NCBI GenBank assembly: GCA_019155205.2
Contig: JAHNZQ020000172.1
Span: 981,859-1,045,858, forward strand
Reading direction: 5' to 3'
Length of the DNA: 64,000 nt
From: Gracilaria vermiculophylla
Taxonomy: Eukaryota > Rhodophyta > Florideophyceae > Gracilariales > Gracilariaceae
Position numbers and translations under genes: made by a program. Position 1 is the first letter of the stretch; the number at the start of each line of letters is the position of its first letter. A model generated the notes under the pieces. It saw nothing but the letters and a program-made list of their open reading frames with translations, made no database searches and had not been told where the DNA came from. Shown here in pieces: positions 23,892 to 35,690 of the stretch.

Positions 23892-24773
23892 TGTAGTTCA
23901 GTGGATCCTAAGCTGATATTACCGTATGGTTTTACGACGGTATATTCTTAAGGAGGTTTCATTTCTTATTAACTGAGTCGCGTGGTGCATTATTCGGCCC
24001 ACTTGTGCTACTGTGCTCCTGAGAAATTGTAGAATTTTGATTTATTTTCGGTAACTACTATAGGTAATTAGACTAGTATGCAGTAGTGATACCTATGGAG
24101 GGGGGCTCCCAACACCGTCCTTAGTCTGCCGGGTGAGCCCCCCCTCTCAGGGAAGTAAACTAAATACCCTTGAGTCTTCTTCTACTTCTTCCGGTTGGAG
24201 ACTCTTCTCGAACACTTTAATGTTTCTAAGCCGCCGATCCCCAGGCTGCCTCATAGCAGCGCCTGTAGTAGCTAGCATCGTCCGCCCAGAAGGCGCGAAT
24301 TTGTAAAAATAGTCTCCGTTAATCGTTGTCACGAGCCGAGGGGATCCAGTATAGGGATTCAAAGACACTAATCACAAAAGGGGGTTCACTGGGCGCACAA
24401 TACTCCTACAGGCGCTGCTACGAGGCGATCTGGAGATCGGCGGCTTAAAAATCTAAAAATCTTCGACGAGAGTCTCCAAATGTAAAAATATATGAAGACT
24501 TAATGGTACTTGGTTTACTTCCTCAGATGTGGCGCTCAACTGGCAGACTAAGTACCACACCAGGAGCCTGCCTCGGCAAGTGTAACTACTGTAGGAATTA
24601 CTTACACCCATTCAGTAAAACAAATTTAATTTCTACCGGTCTTCAAGGGTATTATAGCACACGTGGGCCGCGTATTGCACCACGTGGCTCATATAATAAA
24701 ATACGAAACCTTCTTAGTAATATCCCGTCGAAAAGCAACATGACAGTATCACCTTAGGATCCACTGTACTAGA
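23892..24773. repeat. Palindrome of two opposed gypsy A LTRs
   Basis: 23892 to about 24289 is the first 400 bp of a family-A LTR in plus orientation, starting TGTAGTTCAGTGGATCC. About 24290-24773 is the first 510 bp of the same LTR in minus orientation, ending GGATCCACTGTACTAGA. The arms (23892-24289 and about 24380-24773) can pair over nearly 400 bp with a spacer of about 90 bp. Neither half has its 3' LTR end, and no target duplication is seen. Confidence 0.75.
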
Positions 24774-25696
24774 CTTCTTGATAAATGAAACTATATAGTT
24801 TACACTTATTTTTGCAAAGCTCGTGTATATATACAATCCTTGTGGAGGTATATCCCCACAAAAACCCGAAAAATAGACAACAAACGCACTCTTTAGGCCG
24901 TAAGGCTGAAGGAATTGCGCTTAGTTATCGAGCACATGCCAGGAAAGTGAGTCGGCTGCGATGATATACTTACTAATCACGCTGTGAAGACACAAAAGAC
25001 CGTCAAATGAAGCACAATTGAACGCATTAATGCTCTGATGCCAGCATCGATCGGTTTCAAAAGAAACCCTGACAACTAGTGCCTATCTATGTGAGAAATC
25101 TTGAAGGCACACTGGAACAATATCATAGTTTCTGCAAATTGTTGTTAGGAGACAAATTGAGTGCTACTAATGCACGCAGGACGATTATGGATCCCAAATA
25201 AGGACACTGAGCTTCAACTAAGGATACAGATTGCTGCATGAACGGAATCATAAAATCAGTACAGAGCTACATATCTGACATTCAGCACATACACAGCCAC
25301 TTTTTGGTGATAATATATCAGAAACTACACCTTTACACACGGTGGTGCATGAACTGCATAGACCCTACGTGAGCCAATGTCTTCCCAATGCCTCTCAGCC
25401 GTGCATTAAAACGTTGACAAGCCAAGAGAGCTCCTGCATTTTGATTTCTGATATTTGCATAGATTGAAAAAGAAAAAGAACTTCATCTTCAGTATCAAAA
25501 ACGACTTTTCTCACAACATTTGGCTTCAAGGCATTTGGCTTCAAGACGTACCACAGACCGAAACGAAGACAACTAATGCAATTCGAATAAACTTCTTAGC
25601 GGCATCTGCGATCACAAAGTCTAGAGTCCCCGACCCAGAAAACCACTATTAAAACTAGCTCCCTGTAGCCCTCGCCTAAAAGCATAAGGAGGACCT
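24774..25696. other. No supported gene
   Basis: AT-rich with only short frames. A short GGAGGTATATCCCC inverted repeat lies near 24845. It forms the left flank of a truncated gypsy A element. Confidence 0.3.
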
Positions 25697-26126
25697 TTAT
25701 TTCGTCTTACCCAGTATCCACCTCAATGGTGCGTGGTCCGTCCTCAAGGTGAAGCGCCCACCTTCCAGGTATAGTTGTAAAATCAATACCGCCCACACGA
25801 TGGCGAGACACTCGCGCTCCGAAGTGGAGTAATTCCGTTCCGTAGGGGTGAGGCTACGACTCCAATACCCGATGGGTTGAAGTCCACCTTCAGATTGTTC
25901 CTGTAGGAGGGCACATCCAACCTGATACTTACAGGCGTCAGTGTCCAGCACCATGCGGCCGTGTTGCTTCGGCAATACCAAGATTGGTGGTTCTATCAAT
26001 CTCCTCTTCAGGGTGTCGAAGGCTTCAAACTCCTCGTCCGTCAGGAGAGCCAATTGCGTCGGCTTGTCCTTCTCCAGGAGGCGATTTAACGGCGCCGCTA
26101 TACGGCAGAAATTAGGGACAAACCTC
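25697..26126 (-). pseudogene. Gypsy A, minus copy: RT connection and RNase H
   Basis: From the gap edge: FVPNFCRIAAPLNRLLEKDKP (end of RT), then RNase H with VLDTDACKYQVGCALLQEQS and TERNYSTSERECLAIVWAV, stopping after HAPLRWILG. This is the least damaged RNase H of family A in the window; the first catalytic Asp is present in DTDAC. Integrase and the 3' LTR are absent, so the element is cut at about 25700. Confidence 0.85.
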
Positions 26127-26226
26127 NNNNNNNNNNNNNNNNNNNNNNNNNNNNNNNNNNNNNNNNNNNNNNNNNNNNNNNNNNNNNNNNNNNNNNNNNN
26201 NNNNNNNNNNNNNNNNNNNNNNNNNN
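26127..26226. other. Assembly gap (100 N)
   Basis: Exactly 100 N, a placeholder size. It joins gag to the end of RT in the minus-strand gypsy A element. In the plus copy (46245 to about 50440) these points are about 4 kb apart, so the true gap is probably larger, unless a deletion lies here. Confidence 0.95.
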
Positions 26227-26680
26227 GGCGGCGCGCTCCGAAGTGGGCTTCCACACCTGCAGGAATTCTTTCGACTAGCTCCTGTGAGAGCCAATCCGTA
26301 AGGCGCGGGGCCAGGGACTCCAAGAGGGTGTTAGCCTCCGGGTGTTCCCGTCCAAGCAACTCCTGAGGTGGCGGCTGCGATGCCGTGTGCGGTTCTTCAA
26401 CCTCCACGTCGGCGCTCTCCAGAAGTGCTGTGGGTGCGTCCGCGTGCCTCCGATCATGCATTCTCCTAAGGCGAGTCCTGAAACGCTCCACAGAGGAGCC
26501 AGGATTCCGAAGGAGACTTTCAGGGTCCGCCAGTGTGGCGGCCATCTCCTGGGGAGCGCTGCGCGTGCTGCGCCCACCGACGGGGCCGGTTGCCTGAGGA
26601 TCCTGTAAGGGGGTTTCCATGGGATTTTCTGAGGGGTCCGTAGAGGAGTAGGTCGGGGGTGATTTCCTTCCACTTCTGGA
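26227..26680 (-). pseudogene. Gypsy A, minus copy: gag N-terminal part
   Basis: The minus frame encodes the same gag as 46245-46550: METPLQDPQATGPVGGRS and NPGSSVERFRTRLRRMHDR align residue by residue with the plus copy. It is followed by a Glu/Pro-rich stretch and the start of a helical region (LAPRLTDWLSQELVERIP) at the gap edge. An alternative frame 26275-26673 is a shadow. No stop is seen before the gap, but the element lacks its 3' half. Confidence 0.7.
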
Positions 26681-26797
26681 TTACCTTAAGGAAGAATTCC
26701 ACTGCTGGGGGTTGGTCGTTGCAAACTAGAAACGCTGTTCTGCTGCGACTTGTGCGGATCCTTTAGAAACTGTGACCTTCTAAGTCGGGAGACCAGT
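26681..26797 (-). other. Gypsy A leader and primer-binding site
   Basis: Read minus from the LTR end, two spacer bases are followed by TGGTCTCCCGACTTAG, the likely tRNA primer-binding site. The same position in the plus copy (46175 on) reads CGGCCTCGCGAATTAG, a decayed version. The tRNA was not identified. Confidence 0.5.
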
Positions 26798-27351
26798 TGT
26801 GGTACTGTCAGCCCTCCTGTCGAGGTAGTAAAGCACAACGTCTGTTAGGAGTTTTTAGTGACTCGAAAGGCGCGTATTCCTAAAGGTGGTCTCCGGTATC
26901 CGCTGTCGCGAGCCGGGGAAATTCTGAAAGGGATCCGCAAACACCAAGCGGAGGGGAAGGTTCACTGGGCGGACAATGCTCCTACGGGCGCTGCCATGAT
27001 ACGTCCTGGGGATCGGCGGCTTAGAAACCTGCGTGAATAGACAAGAGACTCCAACTGGAAAATGTAGAAGAAGACTCAAGGGTGCTTGTCTTTACTTCCT
27101 AAGAGGTTGAGCTCAACCGGCAGCTTAAATATCAAGCCGGGAGCCCGCCTCGGCAGGTCGCACTACTGTGCTAATTACCTGCATAAAATATCTAAAATAA
27201 ATAATAAATTCTACCGTACCTAAAGGATATTGTAGCGCACGCGGGCAATATTATGCACCACGTGGCCCAGCTAATAGATTACGAACCCTCCTTAGGAATA
27301 TCATGCCTTAAAGCCAAACCACCATATTTCCGTAGGAGCCACTGTACTACA
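26798..27351 (-). repeat. Gypsy A LTR (5' LTR of the minus copy)
   Basis: 554 bp, the exact inverse of the LTR form at 55714, ending at 27351 with ...CAGTACTACA-type inverse. It is followed inward (left) by the primer site and gag. It abuts copia gag code on the right with no intact 5' copia sequence on the other side of the element, so the junction is also a deletion point. Confidence 0.88.
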
Positions 27352-27947
27352 CCACGTACAAGAAGGACAACATTCAGTCCAAAATGAACTTGAGACAGAA
27401 GTTGACCACATTTCTATTCAATGATGCTCATGATATCCAGAAACACCTCCTGGAAATGGAAACTACGTTTCTCGAATTGGCCAGACTTGGTGATCCGTTA
27501 TCCGACCGCGAGCGAACCGCAACTCTACTGCGAACATTACCGGACTCCCTCATGGTAATTAAATTAATGGGGGACGTGAACAACATGGCGTACGATCAAG
27601 TTGTCTCCTTGCTTCGTTCCGAAATGGAGCGCCGAACACATCGATCAACAGCTTCGCAATCAAAGCCTACTGATGCGAGGAAGAATCACACACATCCCCA
27701 CCCTGCTGCACAAAAGTCCAGTACAATCCGGAAACCACGTTCAAGGAAAGCCAAAAAGGGTGTCGAATGCTGGAACTGCGGACGAATTGGCCACATTCGC
27801 TCCGAATGTTTGTCTCGCAATAAGAACAATCTTAACAACCAGACATCCAACCAACATGGTATCCGTTCAAGAGGACGAGGTCAAAATCGTAAGTACTCTT
27901 CCAATAGGAACTGGGACTCACGAAGTGGTTCTAATCACAGCGGTTAA
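27352..27947 (+). pseudogene. Copia 1 gag, 5'-truncated
   Basis: Copia gag code is open from the LTR junction (YKKDNIQSKMNLRQKL onward). It has the helical UBN2-type capsid region and a CCHC zinc knuckle, CWNCGRIGHIRSEC, near 27769-27810. The N-terminal half of gag is missing because the family-A LTR lies there. An in-frame TAA at 27945 interrupts the spacer to the protease. Gag, protease, integrase, RT and RNase H share one frame, as in classic copia elements. Confidence 0.85.
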
Positions 27948-28952
27948 AACCATAACCAGCGGAACAAGAACAACCGCGACCACAACGAACGTGAAGATGG
28001 TTCACCACGGGGCTTCGTTGCAATAGCCCGTGCCAAGCTTTCACAAAAAGACAACGACAACACCTGGTTGGACTCCGGTGCAAAACATGTCATTGTTAGA
28101 GACAAACACCTATTCTCGGGTTACCGATCCGTTGCAAGTCAAACTGTTCGAACTTGCGAACAGATATCAGAGATCATCGGAGAAGGCACAATTAAACTAC
28201 CACCAGGCAACGGAATAATACTTCCAGCCAAGCACACGCCCTCCTTTGACTCTGACTTAATCTCTTTATCGGTGCTAACGAAGCACTAACAAATGGAATT
28301 CTCAAACGGCTCGCGTGGCCCAGGGTTTGTAATCAAAGACCAAACCCACGGCCAAGAGCTCTACCGGTCTACACCAAGGGACGAGCTTTACCCGTTACCG
28401 AGCCCTATACCACCTGGAGGACCTCCACACGCACAAGCAGCTTTATCCGCACCAAGTAACACAGCCAAAGACTGGCACGAAAAACTTGGACACCTTGGCA
28501 AAGAGAAGCTGTTAATTACTGGGGAACAATGCGACGGAGTACCTCGTCTATCTGCCCCAGAAGTGGAAAATATCTTCTGTCCGCCACGCATGGACGCTAA
28601 AACCAAGCGTGCCCCACTTCGAACTTTTACATCGGTTGCTTCACGCCCTTTGGAACTTACCCACACGGACCTCACAGGGCCCATCCACCCCCCGTCTCTA
28701 CAAGGATCTAAATATATTCAGGTCCTTCTGGACGATAACACACGGTCTTGCTCACTCTACTTCTTGAGCTCAAAGCCCCAATTCTTCGAATGCATTACAT
28801 GGTACAAGGCTCGCACGGAAAATGAAATACCACCTAACCGCATTTACCGCGTTCGCCTTGACAGGGCGGGTGAGAGCCGATCCGACGACTTCGTTCAATG
28901 GGCTTTGGAAAACGGAATGGTGTTAGAGTATAGTCCACCATACTCACATTAA
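27948..28952 (+). pseudogene. Copia 1 protease and integrase
   Basis: Same frame as gag. The protease carries WLDSGAKHVIV (DSG intact), followed by TAA at 28287. Then come the GAG-pre-integrase segment (DWHEKLGHLGKEKL) and the integrase core, whose first Asp is in THTDLTGPIH. The second (normally DNGGE) is degraded to LDRAGE. A TAA at 28950 stands where a Gln codon is usual just before the SNGAAEKIT motif carrying the catalytic Glu. Non-functional. Confidence 0.85.
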
Positions 28953-31085
28953 TCCAACGGGGCTGCTGAGAAAATCACCGAGGACTTGTGGAAGATGTCT
29001 TGCACCCTCCTATATGCTTCTCAACTCCCTTTTACTTTCTGGGAGAAAGCAATCTCACACGCGAACTACATACGAAACCGTTTGCCCAATTCTCGTGTAG
29101 GAATGAAAGTTCCATTCACAATTTGGTTTGGAACTAGGCCGGACTTCACGAACATACTCAAATTCGGACAAAAGAGTCATGCGTTTATCTACCGATCCGA
29201 AACTGTCCCAAACAAGAAACTCCTCCCTCGAGCTGTTCTCGGACACTTTGTCGAAATGCAAAGTCCGCGTATGCTACTACGGATCTTCGTTCCGTCCTTC
29301 GGGAAAATAAATCACTGTCGCCACAGGAACATTAGGGTTTCAAGGGAATCTCTTCCTTCCATTAACGAGCTCATCGATTTCTCTTCTCTTCACCGGCATC
29401 AAGCAGAGAAGGAGATGGAAGAGGACGAAGAAGTGCTTTTGGACGCCTCATTAGCTCTCTGTATGGTCGCTCAATCACGCACCAAAGATCTAGGCGACGT
29501 CAACAGGGTCCTTAGGAATTTCGAGGAAGCTAGATCTATGCCTGCATGGGCAGAAGCCATCGACAGAGAGAACGACGCTCAAATAAATAGAGGAACATGG
29601 GCACTTGGGCATAGGAAGCCAGGGATAAAACCTCTCCCGTTCCTCTGGACCTTTTTGGAAAAGCATCATAGCACCAACCCGCCAAGCGTTCTGCCCAAAG
29701 CCCGCTGCGTTATTCGTGGCGATATGCAACGCCCATATCTAGACTTTGATCCGGATAATCATTACGCGCCTGTGGCACGTCTAGAAACCATTCGGTTTGC
29801 CATTGCCAAGGCAGCGGCACAAGGATTACTTATGGAATTTATGGACATCAGCAACGCATACCTTTATGGCGACTTAGAGGAACCTCTTATTATGGAACAA
29901 GCACAGTATGCGTCTGGTTCATCCTACATCCCCGGAAAGGTGTGCCTACTAAAGAAGTCTATCTACGGCGCACGACAGGCTGGTCACGTATGGGGCTCCC
30001 TCTTGCACCAGTAATTACTCGGACATGGTTTCAAACAGTCCAGTACTGACAGCCGCTTATACATATACAAATCTACGATTGGAACATTGTCCCTCGTTGT
30101 GGTTGTAGATGACATATTGATGTTGTCTAATTCATTCTCTTTACTCAAAGACTTCAAAGAAGAGATGAAGAAATTGTTTCAAGTGAAACAACTAGGTGAA
30201 GCGAAGTCCGTCGTAGGGCTTGAATTGGAACGGAGTAGGAATGGCATAAAGGTCCAGCAATCGAGGTACGTCGATAAGATGTTGAGAGAGTATGGGCTAT
30301 TAAACTCTAACTATGCTAGGACGCCATTGCCCTCTCCATGTGACCTGAGCAGTCGTGGCGACAATGAGAAGAGTATGTCACCTGCGCTTCACGGTCGCTA
30401 CCAAAAGATGGTAGGACATTTGATGTACCTGGCTGTTTCTTAACGTCCAGACACCATCATGTTTGCAGCTTCAATGCTGGCAAGACAGGTTCACGACCCG
30501 TGCATCAGGCATACGGGTTTAGCCAAGAGAGTGATGAGGTACCTAAAGGGTACGAAGGGTATTTGTTTGTTCTTTCCCTCTGATGTATTGGCGCCAATGG
30601 AAGCATATTGTGATGCAGACTGGGTCGGTTGTCGTGAGACGAGAAGGTCTACGACTGGCATATTGATCAAGGTGAATGAAGCACCGATCATGTGGACGAC
30701 TAAGAAGCAAACGTTTATTGCGTTGTCGTCGGGAGAAGCTGAGTACATTGCGCTCTCTTATTGTTGTAAGACGTTAACTTGGCTGCGAAGATTGTTCTTC
30801 AAAATGCGCACAGATGAAATGCTAAGTGAATGTGAACCTCGAATGTACCCAATCGCATTGTATTGCGATAGCACAACAGCAGTCTCTATTTCTGCAAAGC
30901 CAAAGACTTTTAAAAGGAACAAAAATATTGCATTGAAGTACCACCATGTCAAAGAACTGGTGAAGAATGGCGTTGTGCAATTCAATAAGATCGACACGAG
31001 TGTACAACCCGCCGGTGTGTTGAAAAAAGCTTTGAAAGCTGATAACCTTGAAAAATACCGTCTGCTTCGCGGCTTGAGAGCTTAA
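28953..31085 (+). pseudogene. Copia 1 integrase end, reverse transcriptase and RNase H
   Basis: Continues the same phase to a final TAA at 31083-31085, with internal TAA at 30012 and 30441. The RT shows MDISNAYLYGDLEEPL, KKSIYGARQAG and a catalytic VVDD (LVVVVDDILML) in place of YVDD. RNase H shows YCDADWVGCRETRRST and ALSSGEAEYIALS, both well kept. Most of the protein reads clearly, so decay is limited to a handful of stops plus the 5' truncation. Confidence 0.88.
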
Positions 31086-31876
31086 GGGTTTTGTACTAAC
31101 TATATTTGTTTTTGTCTATTACTATGCGATTCACAGATCTTTGTTTTGGATGTATCCATTTGTCTTTAAGTTGCTTGGAGCGCTATACCTTTTCCTCATG
31201 TCATGAGTTTTGTCCCAAAGGGTTTTATCACGGCAAAGGTTTTTAACGGTAGACGCTACGTTGAGTATTGTAATTTGTACGCAACACATGCATTAGGCAT
31301 TATGTTTGCGAGGGACGGTGAGTGACCAGATGCTGGCCGCTCACTGGAATGGGCAACAGTATCCACCCGTTCCATCCGACAGTGCAACATAAAGAAACGG
31401 CCGGATCCTTACGGTCCCGCCCGACTCTCCGGGAGTCAGGGTGGCCGATCCTTTCATCCTCTGCCTCGTCGCCGGGGGCCCACGGAGGCGTAAGGTCAGC
31501 TGATCTCTGTTCATCCAATGCCAGTTAGATCGGACATCTTACGTGATATCGCGGTCTACTTTACTTCCTCGCAGGGCGGCTGACTGTGTCACTGTGCTCT
31601 GTCAAGGCCTGGGAACCATTACAACGCTATCTCATGACAAGGGTTCGAGGTCATCATCTCTTTTGATGATGAAAGTCTCCGAGTTCAGACTGACCACCTC
31701 AGACTGTCTTATATTTTTCAAAAAATGTTTATAACAACTTCGTTGAACCTTTTGGCCTTCTAGAATGGTCCCGTCTAGGTTCCCGAAAAGTAAGAATGCA
31801 TAGTATCCCTTAGGATATCAGAACGATGCTCGCGCAATTCATGATAATAGTTCCACTTGTAGTGGGCCTGGGACTT
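31086..31876. other. 3' flank of copia 1, no gene
   Basis: A possible copia 3' LTR could begin near 31091 (TGTACTAACTATATTTG), but no partner LTR exists to prove it. The rest, including a GC-rich part at 31300-31500, has no supported gene. Confidence 0.3.
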
Positions 31877-33430
31877 CTATATTTGCTTGTCAGATTCCTT
31901 CAAACGACTTGAGAGCTCCCTTCTCCACTGTAAGTGAAAGTGGGTCGGTTTTGTCGTGTTCTCGTCCACAGCCGTCGGTGGTACTCTGAGCGGTATGGCT
32001 GGGGGTCGGCGAGAGAGAAATAAGTCGAATGGAGCTACCGTCGTCGTCAATTGCAGTTGCGTATTATATGCGTGACACAATACCTTTGTGTACAGGTCAC
32101 AGTCCTTCGGATGTTCTTCCATAAAATGTCATGCAGCGGGGATTAGCGTGCGGTTAGAGCGCTCCATCTTCCCGTTGTTTTGCGGATGGTACGTCATGGT
32201 AAACATATTTATGACACCGAGAATGCGGTCTACGTCTGGAAAGAACTTATTAAAGAATTGCTTCCTGTTGGCTGAGAACAGAGTCTCAGGGGGCGGTACC
32301 AGTACATGCACTTTTAAAGGAAGGTGCGCGCCATGTTTGACGAGGGGATCCGATTGGGCAAGACTGTTATCACTAGCTTCAAGAAGCAATCTGTAATAAC
32401 CACTAGAAAATAGCTAACTCGCGGTGTGCAAATAATCTCCCCAGGATGTGGATTTTGACGTACTTCAAAGGCGCCTTCGCCGAAAAAAGCTTAGGTGGAC
32501 GCTTTCTTTCCGTATTTTGATGCGCGATTAGGCACAGGACGTACACAGGCAAGCTGTTGTGTGACTGCTCATCGCCAAAGCCGGCCAATTGTGACGAGCC
32601 TCGGGATGAGGGAGTCAGAGAAACTGAGATTGACCGAAGGACCTGCGGGTTGATCGACAGAGGATGGTCGATGCCCCAGAGTTTAGTCGGGCGAGAGACC
32701 AGACGGACTATTCGTACTACTCTTGCAGCGGGCTGCTGCCATTGCGGCTGCTTCCGGAGCCTCGTCAGCGGCGGTTGCTGCCGGAAGTCGTGCGCTGTCC
32801 TGGAGGACAGAACGGTGGAATAGGCGTCATAGTGATTGACCTCCTGTAGTCCGGTTCGTTGGTCGCAATTTTGCGCAATTAGCGCAGCGCACTATAAAAT
32901 TAACAGTCCTGACGGAAAGTCATGTACAACTTATTCCGGCCAAGATGGCCAGATAGCTAGGATGAATGAGCCAGATGTAGAACTTTACTCTTCAATAAGT
33001 GGGGTACCGCAATTTGTGGCATTGGGTTGACCGAGCGGATACGAACTTCTTGATCATCAAGATAAAGGCCATAACCTCCTACCCGTTACGACACAAGCGA
33101 GTCGCTGTGCAAAAACGTATCATGATGCTGCTCAAGCATGAGCTCTTTGAACGAGATACGCTCGAGCTTATCCGCGTGCTCGGCGTCCGTCGCCTGTGCA
33201 ACCAGAATGTCGAATGCATATTCGGCGATTTCCTCCCCATCTTTGGAGAGGTCGCGTAGTGCAGGGCCACTAAATAGACCTGGGATGTCATTATCGAAGG
33301 CTGTCTGTGGATGACCTAATTTTTTCTAATCGAGAGAAGGCATCTGCGTTGACATTGGCGGAGCCCTTTTTGTACAGGACTTGGAAGTCAAATTTGCCAA
33401 GGCGGGAGCTTCAACGCATGAAGTGAGCGG
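31877..33430 (-). pseudogene. Gypsy C: RNase H end and integrase remnant
   Basis: A third gypsy family on the minus strand. From the right: the RNase H terminus (GKFDFQVLYKKGSANVNADA, about 33350-33420), an integrase zinc region (LHLAHSSxLSGHLGRNKLY, about 32900-32990), then the end of the integrase core (TYHPQNNGKMERSNRTL, Glu present) and AYNTQLQLTTTVAPFDLFLSRRPP. The second catalytic Asp is gone (ANRKQF). Multiple stops and frameshifts. The sequence differs from families A and B and no LTR is visible. Confidence 0.7.
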
Positions 33431-33436
33431 AGGGGT

Positions 33437-34256
33437 TTGTTATTGACATGGGCCAAGGTAGCAGACAAAAGATTAATTACCAGAGAGTTTCACAAAAGAA
33501 AACTATCGTGTAAAAGCATTGGAATGATTTTGATGCTGAACGTTTCAAAATCAATCATATGGAGGCAGATAAACAACACAAGTTTATTTAAATATAAAGA
33601 AATGAATAAATGGTTCTTTTTACAAGACCATCACAAGCAAAGTAGAGTTGCCTGGTGTGCTGGAAAAGCCTATTGTAAAAAATTATGGGAAATTTTTATT
33701 TTCACTGTTTAAAAAAGTTAAACTTACACGGATCAGATTGCTACAATTTTTATTGGCATGATCTTCGTAGAGAGATTCAAAAATTCTAAACCAAACGTTC
33801 CCTAGAGGCTCTGTAATGGCTTGGGATTGCATTTCTAAAAACGTTCTCTTTAATTTTATTCATTGAAACAACCATGAACGCAGAAAAATATCAAAAAGTT
33901 CTGTACAATTATTTGCTTCCATTTGGTTAATGTTTTCATGAAGAAATTTTAATTTTTAACAGGATAATGCCCCAGTACACACTGCGTCTCTGATCAAAAA
34001 TTGGCTACAGGAGTCAAATGTATTCTGGTTTAGAATAGCCGGCGCGCTCATCAAATTGAACCCAATTGAAAACGTTAAGGGATTGCTCGCTGGGATGGTT
34101 TATGCGCATTATATGCAATTTCAGACAGTTTCTGAACTCAAAACGCGTTAAAAGTTCTTGGAAATCTATGACAGTTTAAACTGTGAAAAAGAACATCAAT
34201 TCGATGCCGAAAAGTTGATTTAGCGTTATACAGCAAAAAGGATGCAAAATAAACTG
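33437..34256 (+). pseudogene. Tc1/mariner transposase remnant, copy 1
   Basis: The plus strand reads as a Tc1 transposase with stops: a helix-turn-helix part (LITREFHKRKLSCKSIGMIL), a GSVMAWDCIS block, QDNAPVHTASLIKNWLQ with the second catalytic Asp, then KLNPIENVKGLL. The usual SPDLNPIEN has lost its Asp. The first Asp region (FSDE) is not found because of a gap near 33700. It abuts the gypsy C remnant at 33430, so it was probably inserted there or marks a deletion. A similar copy is at 61504. Confidence 0.8.
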
Positions 34257-34984
34257 TTAAGCGTCCCGCAGTAAACTTGTGTTACTGATGATCATATGTT
34301 CTTCAAACAGTTTTTTAACTTTAAGTTTTTCTGAAAAGTTTTTTGTTGGCGTACAGTAGACGTTTGGTAGTTTTTTTGAGATTTTACAGCATTTCATATT
34401 CTTTTGAGACATTTCGTACGTGTGGAATTGAATATTTTTACTGCTAAGAACATCTACACCGTTGTACAAATTTGCGTTCCAATCCAGTTTCCTGGATTTG
34501 AAACCGTCGACTGGCCCCAACAATGGTCCTTTACCAAAACTTTGGATTGTAATTAGATTGCACACCCGGTTTTGGAGTAAACATTTTGCCGATTTGGATC
34601 CTAGGCAGCCGTGTCTCATTTCTATTCCAACGCCGGAATGTCCTAGTTTGGCTCCATTTGCGCACAGAAGTGGAACTGGTTTGCGCGGGGTTTCAGCGCA
34701 GTAAACGCGAGATTTGAGAAACGCACCTCTATCGTGTGTCTAAGAAAAAGCGAGCAGGCAAATATTACTACTCAGCCGCCGTGCACAAGATGAGCACTCG
34801 CACCCAGATGAAATAGCCGCCCAAATTTCAGAAGCTCGTTTCGTGAGGCTATTTTGGTCCCAAGAATACATTTGCTTCTATCGTGCCAGTGTACCCTCGC
34901 ACTCTTCTACCGACTTGGGAGTGGTGCTTCGGAACGTATGGAATCTGGCAAGGCGTAGGCAGAACTCAAATTTGTATGGTGCTG
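34257..34984. other. Between Tc1 copy 1 and the Harbinger region
   Basis: A 120-codon minus frame (34257-34619) and an 80-codon plus frame (34462-34704) overlap; neither has a recognisable domain. The Harbinger left end is probably within 34680-34980, but no terminal repeat was proven. Confidence 0.25.
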
Positions 34985-35690
34985 CAAATCGTTTACGCGG
35001 GCATCGGAGGTGAAACAAGGGAATGATTCGACAAAGGCGAACTTCAGGAAAAGGATTGGTAATGAACTGGGCGCAACAGCGGAGGATGTGAGAGAAGCTG
35101 ATAAGCGTGGTGGAACGCAGGCAATTCTGCCACCGCACTGCCTGGATTGCAAAAATGATTCAGTTTCAAAACTGGTTTCGCCAGTTCAAGCGGGAATGTG
35201 TGCGTTTTGAAGGGCTAGTCTTGCAGTTCAAGTCAATGAGCCGCACTGGAGCGTCTTTTGCTGTGGACATTATACGTATTGCATTGGCGCTTTATAATGC
35301 ATAATCTGCACCTGCTAAAACAGAGATTAGGCGTACTGTATACGACGTCATTAGCGATGTTAATCATGCCATGAAAAGTGGAGGAGAGTTTAAGTATATC
35401 AAAGCTCTATACTACTTGCAAACGACGACGGGCTTCAAGATGGTACAAGCATCTACAGCAAGCTCTTACTATGGTTCTGTATCGTCTCTGGGAAGCACAC
35501 AGGGAGACGGGGACAGCAACGCGACTGCTAATGTTTACGACTCTGAGGAGAAGTCGCAGACTCCCGACGAAAACCAAGAACAACGTGAAAGCCAGCCATG
35601 CAACCGGGCATAATGCAATGCAGTATGAACGTGTCCATGCCGTCAAATCTCGGAAATAAGGCGAGAAATCGTTGCAGATTGCTAAAGCTA
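34985..35690 (+). pseudogene. PIF/Harbinger Myb/SANT-like accessory protein
   Basis: Plus-strand code with stops and frameshifts. A trihelix-like segment (RTxWIAKMIQFQNWFRQF then RFEGLVLQFKSMSRTGAS) is followed by DIIRIALALYNA and FKYIKALYYLQTTTGFKM, matching the layout of the Myb-like ORF2 of PIF/Harbinger elements (the part seen in NAM-like plant proteins). In such elements this protein binds the termini and brings in the transposase. It lies about 550 bp from, and converges with, the transposase pseudogene at 36235-38000. A TAA interrupts it at about 35302. Confidence 0.6.

Noticed and set aside
25697..26620. A single 307-residue protein across the N gap.
   Set aside because: The join is created by translating 100 unknown bases; the two sides belong to distant parts of the same retroelement.
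27384..31085. All five internal stops in copia 1 (and three in the Lys/Glu ORF) are TAA, suggesting TAA might be read as an amino acid.
   Set aside because: The intact gene at 59194 and copia 1 itself end in TAA. Gypsy stops include TAG and TGA, and only one copia TAA (28950) clearly replaces a Gln codon. Ordinary decay with AT bias explains it.
34257..34619. A 120-codon minus ORF right of Tc1 copy 1.
   Set aside because: No recognisable domain and AT-rich composition; it probably spans the Tc1 3' end by chance.
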